From Salticus scenicus (taxonomy: Eukaryota > Arthropoda > Arachnida > Araneae > Salticidae): a stretch of 64,000 nt of DNA. This document shows positions 11,496-22,400 of the stretch, piece after piece (within the stretch, counting starts at the first letter, position 1; each line of letters opens with the position of its first letter). The stretch spans positions 192,997,479 to 193,061,478 of the forward strand of contig OZ005656.1 in assembly GCA_963930645.1 (NCBI GenBank). The letters run 5' to 3'. The notes beneath the pieces are model-generated. The model saw only the letters and a program-made list of their open reading frames with translations, did no database searches and had not been told where the DNA came from. The translations under genes and the position numbers were made by a program.

Positions 11496-11840
11496 CACCT
11501 GGGGGCTGAATTTCTAAAATTCCAGAAATTGGTTTTTAGATATTTGCATTAGCAATATTTTAGAGCAAAAATTTCACGCATATCTATTTTTTTTGTTTGA
11601 GATATATAGGATTATGCGAAATCACGTTTTACGCATGTGAAATCACGTTTTGCCCCCACGCCCCACTTGGGGACCGAATTTTGAAAATTCCAGAACTTAG
11701 TTTATTGACATTTGTATAAGCTATATTTTAAAGCAAAAATTTTACGGATATCTGTTTTTTTGTTTGAGATATGAAGGATTTTGTGAAATCACGTTTTGCC
11801 GCCTCTCCCCCCCCCCATTGGGGGGCGAATTTTGTACAAT
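11496..11840 (-). repeat. Two-unit tandem repeat near the Helitron 5-prime end
   Basis: Two related units of about 150 bp share CCGAATTTTGAAAATTCCAG-like text and the phrase GAAATCACGTTTTGCC. They lie between the seven-unit array and the Helitron terminus. Confidence 0.7.
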
Positions 11841-11983
11841 CGCTTCTTAGTGGATGCCTACGTCATAGAAAGAACATTGTCACAAAATTTCATGCTTCTA
11901 GGTCCAGGGGTTTGGTCTGGGCGTTGATAGATCACCCCCTGACTCACTCACTTACTCAGGAAGTGTTCTTTTATATATACAGA

Positions 11984-12022
11984 TATAACGTGAATCTATG
12001 TGAGCGGTTGCGAAAGTGTTAA
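11984..12022. repeat. End fragment of a TTAA-flanked MITE
   Basis: Minus-strand TTAACACTTTCGCAACCG followed by an ACGTAGATT-like segment matches the ends of the MITEs at 29228 and 63706. The Helitron abuts it, so the Helitron probably inserted here; the rest of this MITE copy is not recognisable beyond 10331. Confidence 0.55.
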
Positions 12023-12169
12023 ATTTAGCTTAATCTATAGCTTGACTATAGGGAAAGCTAAAACTATAGGGACTAAAGCTTAAACTACAGTCCCAATGAA
12101 GTCCTGTAGTAAATCTAAGCTATATTGAGGATTTTTTTATGGGACTTAAAAGTCCAGGTGGAATACAAA

Positions 12170-12990
12170 GGTTAATTCAGTTTTTAAGTAAAGAATGGCA
12201 AAATGGTCACCACGCTTCATTTATAGGTGGGAGAAACGTTTTCGTTAATTATAAATTATGCTATAAATATTGAAAAAATAGTGAGAAGCACAGAGAATCT
12301 AAATAGCCAAGAACACGAAGAAGCAGATACAAAAATAGTATTTAATGTTTGTTAATTGAATTTTGATGCAAATGTCACTATAAGATTCTTTGATACCGAT
12401 ATTTTCGTTATATTAGTAGGAAATATTATGTATATCCAAAGTAAGTTGAAAATACATATCCTGCTTGGAACAGGAAACAGCCAAAGGTATGTGAATGTGA
12501 TTAAATTATATGCAGCTCTAGGTCAAAATTTATGTGCATCGTTTCCCGGATTCCATGCTTTCACTGAATACGACTTTAATCCTGCCTTTTATAGAAAAGG
12601 GGAAAAAAACCCATTTGATTTGTTTCGAAAATCCTCAATCTACATCAAGGCATTTACTGACATTCTGATGACTGTAATTTAGGTGAACTGCAATGTACAA
12701 TAGAAGAATCCGTTTATAAAATGTGTCATCTAAAAACCATTTTTGACATCAATTTAGCAACACTTGCGATATTTCAAAAAATTACAAAATGAACCGATAA
12801 AAAAAAGATAAATTCACTTTGAAATTAACGATTGATAGCGCAACATATTCTCTATGGTAACATGTATATAACTGAAAGAAGGCAAAAAGAACATTTACGT
12901 TCAATATATATTTCTAATTTTTGGAGTAATGCATATAACTCTAATGGATCGATTTTATCACCGCTGGATTAAGGATGGGAACTAAAAGAA
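12170..12990 (+). pseudogene. FEN1/XPG-like transposon protein, degenerate copy 1
   Basis: Degenerate C-terminal half of the protein encoded by the 47314-51874 transposon. Visible motifs: EHEEADTKI (12311-12337), DTDIFVILVG (about 12391-12420), LGQNLCASFPGFHAFTEYD (about 12522-12575) and FYRKGEKNPFDLF. In FEN1/XPG nucleases the matching regions are the E-A-E-A/D helix, the T-x-D-x-D strand and the LLGCDY helix-hairpin start. Here GCDY has become EYD. An in-frame TAA follows EADTKIVFNVC. The next copy starts at about 13009 in the same orientation, so this is a tandem duplication. Non-functional. Confidence 0.75.
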
Positions 12991-13401
12991 AAAGAAAGTA
13001 AAGGCAAAGTGATTTGCAAAGTGATCACTACGCTTCATTTATAGGTGAGAGAAGCGTTTTCGTTAATTATAAATCATGCTATAAATATTTGAAAGAAATG
13101 AACGAATAGAGAGAAGCACAGACCACCTGGATAGCCAAGAACACAAAAAAGCAGATACAAAAATAGTTTTTCATGTTTGCCAATTGAATTTTGATGCAAA
13201 TGTCACTATAAGATGATCCTGATACCGATATTTCGGCTATATTACTAGGAAGTATGATGCATATCCAAAGTAATTTCAAAAGACATATCCTGCTTGGAAA
13301 AGGAAATAGCCAAAGGAATGTGAATGTGACTAAATTACATGTAGCTCTAGGTCAAATTTTGTGTGGATCGTTTCCCGGGTTTAATGCACGGGTTTTTACT
13401 A

Positions 13402-13404
13402 CAC

Positions 13405-13439
<35 letters not shown>

Positions 13440-13580
13440 GTAAGATTATGGGGAAAGCCCGGCAGCAGAGATTCCAGATATAGCCCGTAAAAAAAACATT
13501 TGTTTTACGGGTAAAATGTTTTTTTACAGGCATGTAACATAATTTAAGGTTATATACTTGATTTACGGTTTTTATAGAGT
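13402..13580. mobile_element. Small insertion with CACTGTAAAAA start
   Basis: Sequence absent from the parallel position of tandem copy 1. It starts ACACTGTAAAA then poly-A, ends TTTTTATAGAGTGG (imperfect inverted repeat), and contains a hairpin CCGTAAAA...TTTTACGG (about 13482-13508). Probably a MITE; boundaries are uncertain by several bases. Confidence 0.5.
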
Positions 13581-13727
13581 GGATACTACTTTAATCCTGC
13601 TTTTTTTTTTTAGAAAATCCTGCCTTTTAAAGGCCATTTGATTTGTTAAGAAAATCCATAACCTACTTCAAGGCATTCACTGACTTATCCAATTCTGATG
13701 ATTATAATTTAAATAAACTGTAATGTA

Positions 13728-15828
13728 CAATCGGGGGAAAAAAAAGCAGTACTTGATGATATTTCGTTATTAATTGACGCAGAAAAATTTAATAGACACC
13801 GCTCAACAGGAAATTAAATGCACTTTCTGAAAATGTTGTCAAATTTTGAATTAGGGGTTGTCTACATATTTAAATGAACGCCAACTTTGAATTTTTCAAG
13901 AGCATCTTCCAATTTTGACTTCATATTCGAATTTCTGAGAGTCTGGCAGTGCGGAAAAGTATACTGTTTGTATACTTTATCTTTAGTATTCATATAGTTA
14001 TGATCAAAAATGTGTTAGGGGGTTATCTGTAAATGTAGAAAAATAAAATTAAGATCCTACAAGGATTAGACAAAATTATACTGTTTCACACCGGAAATAT
14101 TTCAAGAAAAAAGAGTGAAAAAAGGAAAAAAAATATGAACACCTCTGCAGTACCTTAATTATCATAAATTCAGTTTTTTGGATATGTATATACTTCAGTA
14201 CTTTTTTAGATAATTTTAGGTATATTTAAATACATTACACTTACGATTAGTCAGACAATGCTCTTTATAAAAGTGCAATATTTTTCTATTAAAAAGTATC
14301 TATCATGGATATACTGATCACCAATAAAGCTTAAATTTTCTTTCGTACGTGTAACATAATATACAACCTGAAATAATATAGCTATATATATATATACAAC
14401 AACGCATAAACTAAATTTTTTCGGATAAATTTATCTAAGGTTTCATAAAGTAAATATTTAACAATTTCAATAGCACTTACCAGTTTTGGGTCAGTTGGAC
14501 TCTTTCGAACTCTACGAATTGTTTTATAATTTCTATGAAAATATAATTTCTTAATTAACGCTTTCGTGACTGCTGACGAAGATTCACATCATTTGAAAAT
14601 CTGTAACTATGCCAGTGGGCGTTTCTTTCGTAATATGTGTGTTACTTATTTCTTAAGTATGTACCCAGTGTTTATATTTCTGCAATAAAATATAGTATGG
14701 ATAGAAATATATTAATTAGAAAGAATATAATTATAATGTATATCCATCTGTAATATAATTGTGGTACAGAAAATTTGTTCTGAAATATTTTATTTTGAGA
14801 GTATTTCAAACAGTAAACCCCGCCTATTTAGTTCATTTTTTTCTTCTAGTGTTCGTTTAAAGGATTCAAAATTTATCACCAGTAACCGATGAAGTAAATT
14901 CCACTTGTGTATATTTTTGTCAACGTAAAATAAGGGGTTTAACACGAATACTCAAAGTCACATTCACTATTCGTTTCTGTATTGTTTTGTTTTGAATAAC
15001 GATAAAAGGCGGGGCTTTAGAAAACCGGAATTCTTATTACTAACACTAATGTCTAAAAATCAACATTTTTGTTACATTTCTTTGCATTTGATATTGTTGT
15101 TATATAATTTGATCTGTAAATAAAAAATAAAAATATTTTGCTCAATTTTCTCCGTTATTTTTTAAGATTTGCTTTGTTATCTCATTCAAAATTTTTTAAG
15201 AGACGGCCCCCTAAACCACTCCAAAAGAAAGATTTATTTATATCTCGAAAACTAATAACTGGAATGAGCTGCAAATTTACACACCCATATTTTTCACCAT
15301 TAGGATTCATTTTATGTAAAAATTAAAATAGGTCATAATTCATAATTTTTATGAATATGCATTTATTAATATTTTTCAGAATTAAAAATATTTTTCAGAA
15401 TCAAAAGTAATGATGGATTATTTTTGGGTTTCTTCACTGTATCTCGTAAAAAAAAAAAATATATCGATCAAGTTATTTTTGTGAAGATATTAATAAAAGT
15501 TTGAAATATGAATTTAACATTAGCACCTTCAAACTTTGAACGCTTATAACTCTGTGAAAAAATAAGTAAAATATACAACCAATATACTTTTTGCGCATTG
15601 TCGCGATCCCAGGAATTCAAATATAAAATGAAAATGGGGCATTACCATTGAAAAAATCAAAGTTGGTGTGCGTTTTAATATGTAGACGACCCCCAATTCA
15701 AAATTTCCGTTCATTTTCTGAATCTACTCTCAATTCCCCGTCGAATGATATCTATTACATTTTTGTGCATTGATTAGCAACGGAGTTACATCGAGTGCTG
15801 CGTTTTTTTTTTTTTTTTTCCCCGACTG
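13728..15828. mobile_element. TA-inserted DNA transposon with about 200-bp inverted repeats, copy 1
   Basis: Starts CAATCGGGGGAAAA, ends CCCCGACTG. The long terminal inverted repeats (about 13728-13935 against 15630-15828) share landmarks such as GGGGTTGTCTACATAT / GGGGGTCGTCTACATAT. The host gene copy at 12696 shows the empty site AATGTACAATAG, so the duplication is exactly TA (13726-13727 and 15829-15830). No transposase is seen in 2101 bp. It carries a nested TTAA-type MITE at 14555. TA duplication and CAGTC-type ends point to the Tc1/mariner-related group, but class assignment is an inference. Confidence 0.85.
14555..14862. mobile_element. TTAA-flanked MITE, degenerate copy
   Basis: Left end TTAACGCTTTCGTGACTG, followed by CAGTGGGCGTTTCTTTCG as in the copies at 29228 and 63706. 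The right end is degraded (GTGTTCGTTTAAA, about 14850). TTAA duplications and a C-A-C/G-C-T-T-T-C start suggest piggyBac-type mobilisation. Confidence 0.55.
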
Positions 15829-16590
15829 TACAATAGAAGAATTCGTTTGTAAATAGTATAATCCAAAAAGCATTGTTGACGTCAATTCAGCAAGAGTTGC
15901 GATATTTGAAAAAATATACAAAATGAAAAAAAAAAAAAAAAAAAAAAAAAAATAGATAAATTCACTTTGAAGTCAACGCTTGATGGCGCAACATTTCCTC
16001 CGTGTAAATCTCAAATATGGCAAAACATTTTATGTTCAGTGTAGATTTCAAATTTGTAGAGTAATGCATATAACTCCAATCCATTAACTTTATCACCAGT
16101 AGATTATGGATTGGAACTAAATGAAAGTAAATGTTGTTTTAAATGGTTTGATGGAGATCAAATTCCATCAACCATTAGCAGTATAACAAACATCGTCGGA
16201 GATTCTACAGTCATTTTTAAAATAATTTTTTCATGTGTCTGTAATAAATATGTAATTAAACGTTGATATTTTTTTTAATGAAGTTTTTTTCTTTTCATAA
16301 AAACCTTAAAGATACTGAAACTATAAAAGAAAAACAAGACAGCTATGACGGAGACCTTCATTTAAAAATAAATATTTCCCAGAGTTCAGAAGAAGAGTGT
16401 GAATCTGTGTTTTTAGCAGATTTCCGTGCTATATAAATATATTTTTTCATCAGTGTTTAAATTTTTGACTAATTTATGCATTAAATTGTTAATCTTTAAA
16501 CTGAAAATATATTGTTAGCGAGATTTAATTACATATTTATATTTTTTAATTTTATTTAACTTTTATTTTTTACGTAATAGTGAATATATA

Positions 16591-17606
16591 TAGGGGAGAC
16601 CCGTGTACCTAGGGCCATGATGTACCTAGGGCCACCTCACTTTATTTGAATAATATTTAGTTTTAAGTTTTAATACTCAATTGAGCAAGTAACAACACCA
16701 ACTGCTACTTTTGCAACTACTTTGTAACCTTTGAGGAGAAAAATTTGACAAATTACATGTAGAAAAAGAATTTACATGGTTTGAAGTAAAATTTTGCCTC
16801 ATCTTCTTTGCTAATTTAGAAAGATAAGTCAAATATTTTTCTTTCATTTCTAGTGTATAATTGTGCTTGTTATATTGAGTAATAAATGAGATATTTAATT
16901 AGTCCTCTATGCATGTGGGTTTTTTAGTTGAAGGCATTTTGAATAAAGTTACCAAAACATGTACCTAGGGCCACATACCTGCCTTGTACCTAGGGCCATG
17001 GATGGCCCTGGATTACTTGATAATGTTTATTTTACAAAATAGATGTTTATATGCTTATTTTCTATTCATTACGAAGAGAATGTCCCTAGGTAAATTGAGG
17101 CCCTATGTACAATGAGGTCTGGCCCTAGGTACGATGTTGTCTAGCCCTAGGTACAATGTGGTCTGACCCTAGGTACAATGAACGTGTTGTACCTAGAGCA
17201 TTGTCTGAAGTTTACTTAAAAACCTTCTATTTGTTGGAATTTATTATTTGAAGTGTTTATATGAATTTCAATTAAAAATAATTAGTCCTAAAGTTATGCA
17301 CATATCAGTTTCATGATTTTTAACAGGACAGGGGCTCTTTTTTTGGGCATTGAAAAAAAGCGGCCCTAGGTAAAATGAGATCTGGCCCCAGTTGTAATGA
17401 GGGTGTTGTACCTAGGGCCATGAGTGAAGTTTATTTAAAAACCTTCTATTTGTCGGAATTTATTATTTTACGTATTTATATTAATATCAATTGGAAGTAA
17501 TTAGTCCTAAAGATATGTACATATCAGTTTAATAATTTTAAACAGGGCAAGGGTTCTGTTTTTGGGCATTGGTAAAAATCGACCCTAGGTACACGGGTCT
17601 CCCCTA
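16591..17606. mobile_element. GGGGAGACCC-terminal element full of CCCTAGGTAC repeats
   Basis: Perfect terminal inverted repeats of about 24 bp beginning TAGGGGAGACCCGTGTAC, flanked by TA. The motif CCCTAGGTACA or its complement TGTACCTAGGG recurs more than ten times: at both ends, at about 16965-17005, in a cluster at 17084-17200 and at about 17361-17420. The interior also holds a tandem duplication of about 210 bp (17205-17360 resembles 17425-17580). No ORF. It looks like a non-autonomous transposon whose terminal motif has been amplified internally. Confidence 0.8.
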
Positions 17607-18554
17607 TGTATATATATATATATATATATATATGTATGGCAGAATTGAGATAATTGTAATACATCAAAATATCCATTAAAGTTGAGTAAATATTTTACGA
17701 TTAATTTATTATTAAACCGAAGATATATAATATCTTCTGTTTAATAATAAATTTCATCTCAGAACAGGGTAGAAGTAGTCAGTTTACCCATGTAAATTAG
17801 TGGATTGCGCTCGGTTTTTCTACCCTCAGCTGACGATCTATCCATCACTACCGAAGCAGCTCACGTTCACTTTCCTATTATTTGATGTATGAAGAATTAA
17901 TTTTATATATAAGTATCGTGCGGTATAAAATAACTCTATTTTTTAGGATATTTTGCAGTTTCGGCCTAGCGACTGACGCATAATCCACTACTTTCCAGGT
18001 GACTGACGGTTATTTTCTTATTGTATATTGTATTAATTATCCCTAAACTAAGTTTAGAGCGGTATAACATAACTTTAAAATATACTTTTTTTACGACTTT
18101 GACCCCTCTAATTGCTACCTCCACCGCTACTGGAGTAGCTGGAGGTCGGATGTCTGATGAGGGAGGGAAGAACAAACATTGGTATAATTATCGATCGGTA
18201 CAAAATAGTAGACCTATTTGTAGCGCTTCCTCCCGTAGTGATAGTAATATGGTTTTTGTTAACTGTAAATAAATATTGATGAAAGCCTTTATGATAATCT
18301 CCTTACACACTTTTAAGATAATTCACGAAGTACGTTTTGAAATATATGACAAATTGTTCGAAATCGAAAGTCTCCAGTTATTTATTATGAAAATGTAGAA
18401 ATATATATAAATATTCCGCCAGCTTTTATTTATTTATTTATTTATTTTATTGAAATACTTGTCTTGAAGGCTATTTTTCTTGTTCTATAGTCATGATCGC
18501 AAATTTGCGAGAATTTCGCTGCAAATAACGTATTGCGGAAAAAAAAGGTATTTA
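17607..18554. other. Spacer, no gene seen
   Basis: A (TA)n run at about 17608-17635 and an 18085-18170 segment slightly richer in GC. The overlapping open frames at 17966-18272 on both strands show no recognisable motif. Confidence 0.5.
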
Positions 18555-18958
18555 CAGTCAACAAAAAAAAAAAAAAAAAAAAAAGGTCACTCCTCCACCC
18601 TATTTTACCGTAAATTATCGTACGAACATGCGGCTGGTACCAATCGATCTGTAATAACATCTAGTTTTTAATGGTGTAGGTAGATTTTGCTTAAGGGGTC
18701 ATCAACATATTAAAACAGATATCAACTTTATTTTTTTTGTATGACAACCCCTACTTTTGACCTCATATTCAGATTTCTGAGATCAAGGCGGTTAGGAAAA
18801 CATACTTATTTATGTACTTTAAGTCAATTCTAAATGCACGATGTCAAATTATGCACGAAAATGTATTAGGGTATACATTTAAAAACAATAAATCGTGATC
18901 TAACACAACATATACATTATTTATTAAATTTTACGCCGGAAAAAATTACAAAAATAAT

Positions 18959-18963
18959 AATTG
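18959..18963 (+). repeat. Copia dimer target-site duplication, left
   Basis: AATTG directly before the first LTR; identical to 28796-28800. Five bases is the usual copia length. Confidence 0.9.
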
Positions 18964-19231
18964 TGTTGGTATAAATGGGTCCACAGAGTGAAAAGCAGAG
19001 TCTTTTAAACAATCACAACATTTAATAATATAGAAAAGTAGAATAACATAATGCGGGCATTTCTCGCCGCACGCTTAGCAAAGCTTTCTCGTAAAGACTC
19101 ATATAAAACTCTCTCTCAGAGAGACGAAGATGCGCTGTTGATTACGTAATACAGTTACGTCACATCTGACGTCATGACAGGTGTCAGCTAGTTAACAGAT
19201 GATATGAGGAAACATGCATTGAAATCCTTCA
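18964..19231 (-). repeat. Copia LTR 1 (3-prime LTR of copy 1)
   Basis: 268 bp, TG...CA on both strands. On the element strand it runs from TGAAGGATTTCAATGC to TATACCAACA. A TATA-like TTTTATATGAG (about 19098-19108) precedes the pyrimidine-poor stretch and could serve as promoter. Confidence 0.95.
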
Positions 19232-19244
19232 TTTCCCCCTTATT
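19232..19244 (-). promoter_or_regulatory. Polypurine tract of copia copy 1
   Basis: Minus-strand AATAAGGGGGAAA lies directly before the 3-prime LTR, where plus-strand DNA synthesis is primed. Confidence 0.85.
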
Positions 19245-19470
19245 CAATAAATGTTTCGAAAATAAAACATATTTATGCATTATAATAGCATATTAAAAAT
19301 TACAGAAAATTATTTTTATGCAAGAGTTACTTAAAATAAGAAAAGTGTTAGTAAAGAAATAGAATTATAAGCAAATAATTATGGTTAATATAATAAAATA
19401 AAATACGTAAAATATAAGCAGTTAATTTCTTAATGAAAACACAGTTTAAATATATATATTTTTAAGTTCT

Positions 19471-22400
19471 TCAGTCCTGAGTATTAAGTCCTATCATACG
19501 ACAACATTTTTCATGTTTATATGCATTTAAACTTTTTGTTAAAATATCTGCAGGTTGTTCATCTGATGAAATATATTTAATGTCAATTAGTTTATTATTG
19601 TAAACTTCTCGCACAAAATGATGACGAATGTCAATGTGCTTAGATCGATTGTGATGAACAGGATTTTTTACTAATCTCAGTGCAGATTGATTGTCGCACA
19701 TGATTGCAGTCGGACTTGATACAATTTCAGGATCCAATTCTTTTAAGAAATTTCTAACATGAATTGTCTCTTTTGCGGATTCAGACAGAGACATATATTC
19801 AGATTCTGTTGTGGATAGAGCAACGGTTCGCTGCTTTCTAGATTCCCAAGAAATAGGTCCACCGGCATATTTAAAGACGTATCCTGTATATGATTTTCTA
19901 TCATTTATATCCGATGCCCAATCGACATCAACAAATGCTGTCAATGGTTTATCGTCTCTGTAATACACAATTCCTAAATTTCTAGTGCCATTGAGATACC
20001 TTAGTATTCTTTTAGCAGCTTTCCAGTGAGGTTTTCCTGGATTTTTATTAAACTGACTTAAATAATTTACAGCATGGGTGATATCTGGTCTGGTAGCAAC
20101 CGACAGATACATAAGAGAACCAATTAATTGTCTATAAGGAATTTTTGACATGTATGATTTCTCTTCTTCTGTATTTGGACACATTTGTTTAGTTAATTTT
20201 ACACTGCTATCTAAAGGTGTATTCACCACTCTAGAATCTTCCATATTAAATTTATTTAGTAAATCTTCAATGTATTTCTTTTGTGTTATAGTGATGCTGT
20301 CCCTATCTTGATTAAATTCAATGCCTAAGCAATAATGCAGAAGACCCATATCTTTCATTTTGAAAGATTCTGCTAATTTATTTCTTATATCAAAATAGTG
20401 CTCTTCACTTTTAGTGAGACAAATTAAATCGTCGACATAGACGATTATAATAGCATCAAAAGGATATTTTGAGTAATAGACACATTTGTCGGAATTCAAA
20501 GGGTTAAATTTCATTTTTCTCAATTTCTCATCTAATTTCTTAAACCACTGTCTTCCTGACTGCTTAAGGCCATACAAAGATTTTTTTAATAAACACACTT
20601 TATTTTCGTGTATATCATTTTCAAAAAATTCAGGAAGCTCCATATAAATTTCTTCATGTATATCACCATTAACATATGCCATAATGAAATCTAACTGGTA
20701 TGCTGTGAAACCATTCTGGATAGCATACGCGATTGCAGTTCTTATAGAACTTAATCTGGCTAATGGTGAAAAATTTTCCTCAAAATCTATACCTTGTTTC
20801 TGTGAACACCCTTTGGCAACTAATCTGGCCTTAAATTTTTCAATTTGACCATCTGGTTTGAATTTTGTTTTTAAAACCCATTTACATCCAATTACCTTTT
20901 AATCTTTTGGTCTATCTACAATTTCCCAAGCGTTTTGCTTAACTAAAGAATCATATTCTAATTTCATCGCGTTTTCCCAATTTTTAGCATAATCTCCATT
21001 TAGCGCGTCGATTACGCTGGGATTAATTTCATTAAATGAGTTATCAGCTAATTGAGAAGTTTCATCTTTATATTTTGTATCTGTAATACACTCCTTATGA
21101 GACTTTTGAAAGTTCCAACTTTTAATTTTTTTAGGTCGGCCTGGACCGCGTTTAAAAGGAGGATTGTTTATCCCTTCCTCTTGTTTACATTTATCGTAAG
21201 CACTCTCCTCCCCTCCACTCACATCTTCTACGTTCCCCCCTTCAGAAAGCGAGTGGCTCGCTTCCCCCCCTTTCCAAAAAGAGAAACTTTCTCCATTGAA
21301 TTCAGGGGGATAGGAAATCGATCCGCTGTTTTCCCCCCTTTGGATGTCTGCGGTTTGAGTAGGGATAGGAGTTTCATTTTTAATATTACAATCATTGCAT
21401 TTATTCTCAGACGGAAAAATTAATTCTAATTGATCAGTAGTGGCTGAATCATTTGTTTCAAATTCGTCTATAAATCGAACATCACGACTTATGACAATTT
21501 TTCTGGTATCCTTATTCCATAATCTGTAAGCGCGTGATTCATTTGAATAGCCAACGAATATATGTTCGTGTGACCTAGCTTCAAACTTCCTCTTTGATTT
21601 TTTATTTAGAACAAAACATTTCTGTCCGAAAATTTTAAAATAGTTAACAGTTGGTTTATAACCGAAAAACAATTCGAAAGGGGTTTTATTTTCTTTAATT
21701 CCTTTAGTGGGACACCTGTTTCTAATATATGCAGCGCAATTTACTGCTTCAGCCCAGAATGTATTTGGAAGGTTTGATTGCATTAATAAACACCTCGCCA
21801 TTTCGCATAATGTACGATTTTGTCTTTCAATTCTAGAATTTTGCTGAGGGGTCATTGGCGATGAAAATTCGCGTTTAATACCGCATTCTTCAATATATTT
21901 ATTGAATTCTTCGCCACAATATTCCAAACCATTATCGGTATGTAGTATCTAAATTTTTTTTCCTAATCGATTTTCGACTGCTGCTTTATATCTCCGGAAC
22001 GCGTACTTAGCTTGATCTTTTGTTTTTAGAAAATTTACTTCAATGTAACGAGATTTATCATCCAAAAAAGTAATAAAGTAACGTGATCCGCCATGGGATT
22101 TAACATTTATAGGGCCACATAAATCAGAATAAACTACTTCTAATAATTCCTTACTATGAAATTTGTTTTCTTTACAAAATGGTTTCACAGTTTGTTTAGA
22201 CTGAATGCATACTTTACAATCTTTTAAAGAATCTTTTTCATTAAAATTTAAATCTCTTAACATATTTTCAGATTTTAATAATTTTAAATCTTTTTCATTT
22301 AAATGTCCTAATTTTAAATGCCATTTATGAAAGTTGCTTACCTGAGTTGTTGCAGCGATATCCACCTGCGTCTGAAAAAAATATAAATCACCTTTTCTCG

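Larger units (their letters stand above)
10332..11983 (-). mobile_element. Helitron-like non-autonomous element 1
   Basis: On the minus strand it starts TCTGTATATATAAAAG (11983 inward) and ends CTGCTAG (10332). It lies between a host A and a host T, the classic Helitron A/T insertion with TC start and CTAG end. GC-rich inverted sequence sits just inside the 3-prime end (GGGCGTTGCC region). No Rep/helicase ORF is present. The interior is a tandem array (10530-11480) plus two further related units (11496-11840). It shares its terminal signature with 55099-57307. Its 5-prime end abuts a fragment of a TTAA-type MITE. Confidence 0.7.
13009..16434 (+). pseudogene. FEN1/XPG-like transposon protein, degenerate copy 2, interrupted
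   Basis: Second tandem copy. Its 13020-13400 part parallels 12210-12580 base for base with scattered changes (SDPDTDISAILLGS in place of DTDIFVILVG). It is broken by a small insertion at about 13402-13580 and by a TA-inserted transposon at 13728-15828, then resumes at 15829 where copy 1 continues uninterrupted (TACAATAGAAGAA). Beyond the end of copy 1 it keeps a C-terminal part with FKWFDGDQIPSTIS (about 16135-16180) and an acidic tail ending near 16434, like the acidic tail of the 48.25-kb gene. Multiple stops; dead. Confidence 0.75.

Noticed and set aside
21052..21423. 123-aa plus-strand ORF, repeated at 25833-26204
   Set aside because: Exact antisense shadow of the copia integrase/RT linker; it is duplicated only because the copia element is.
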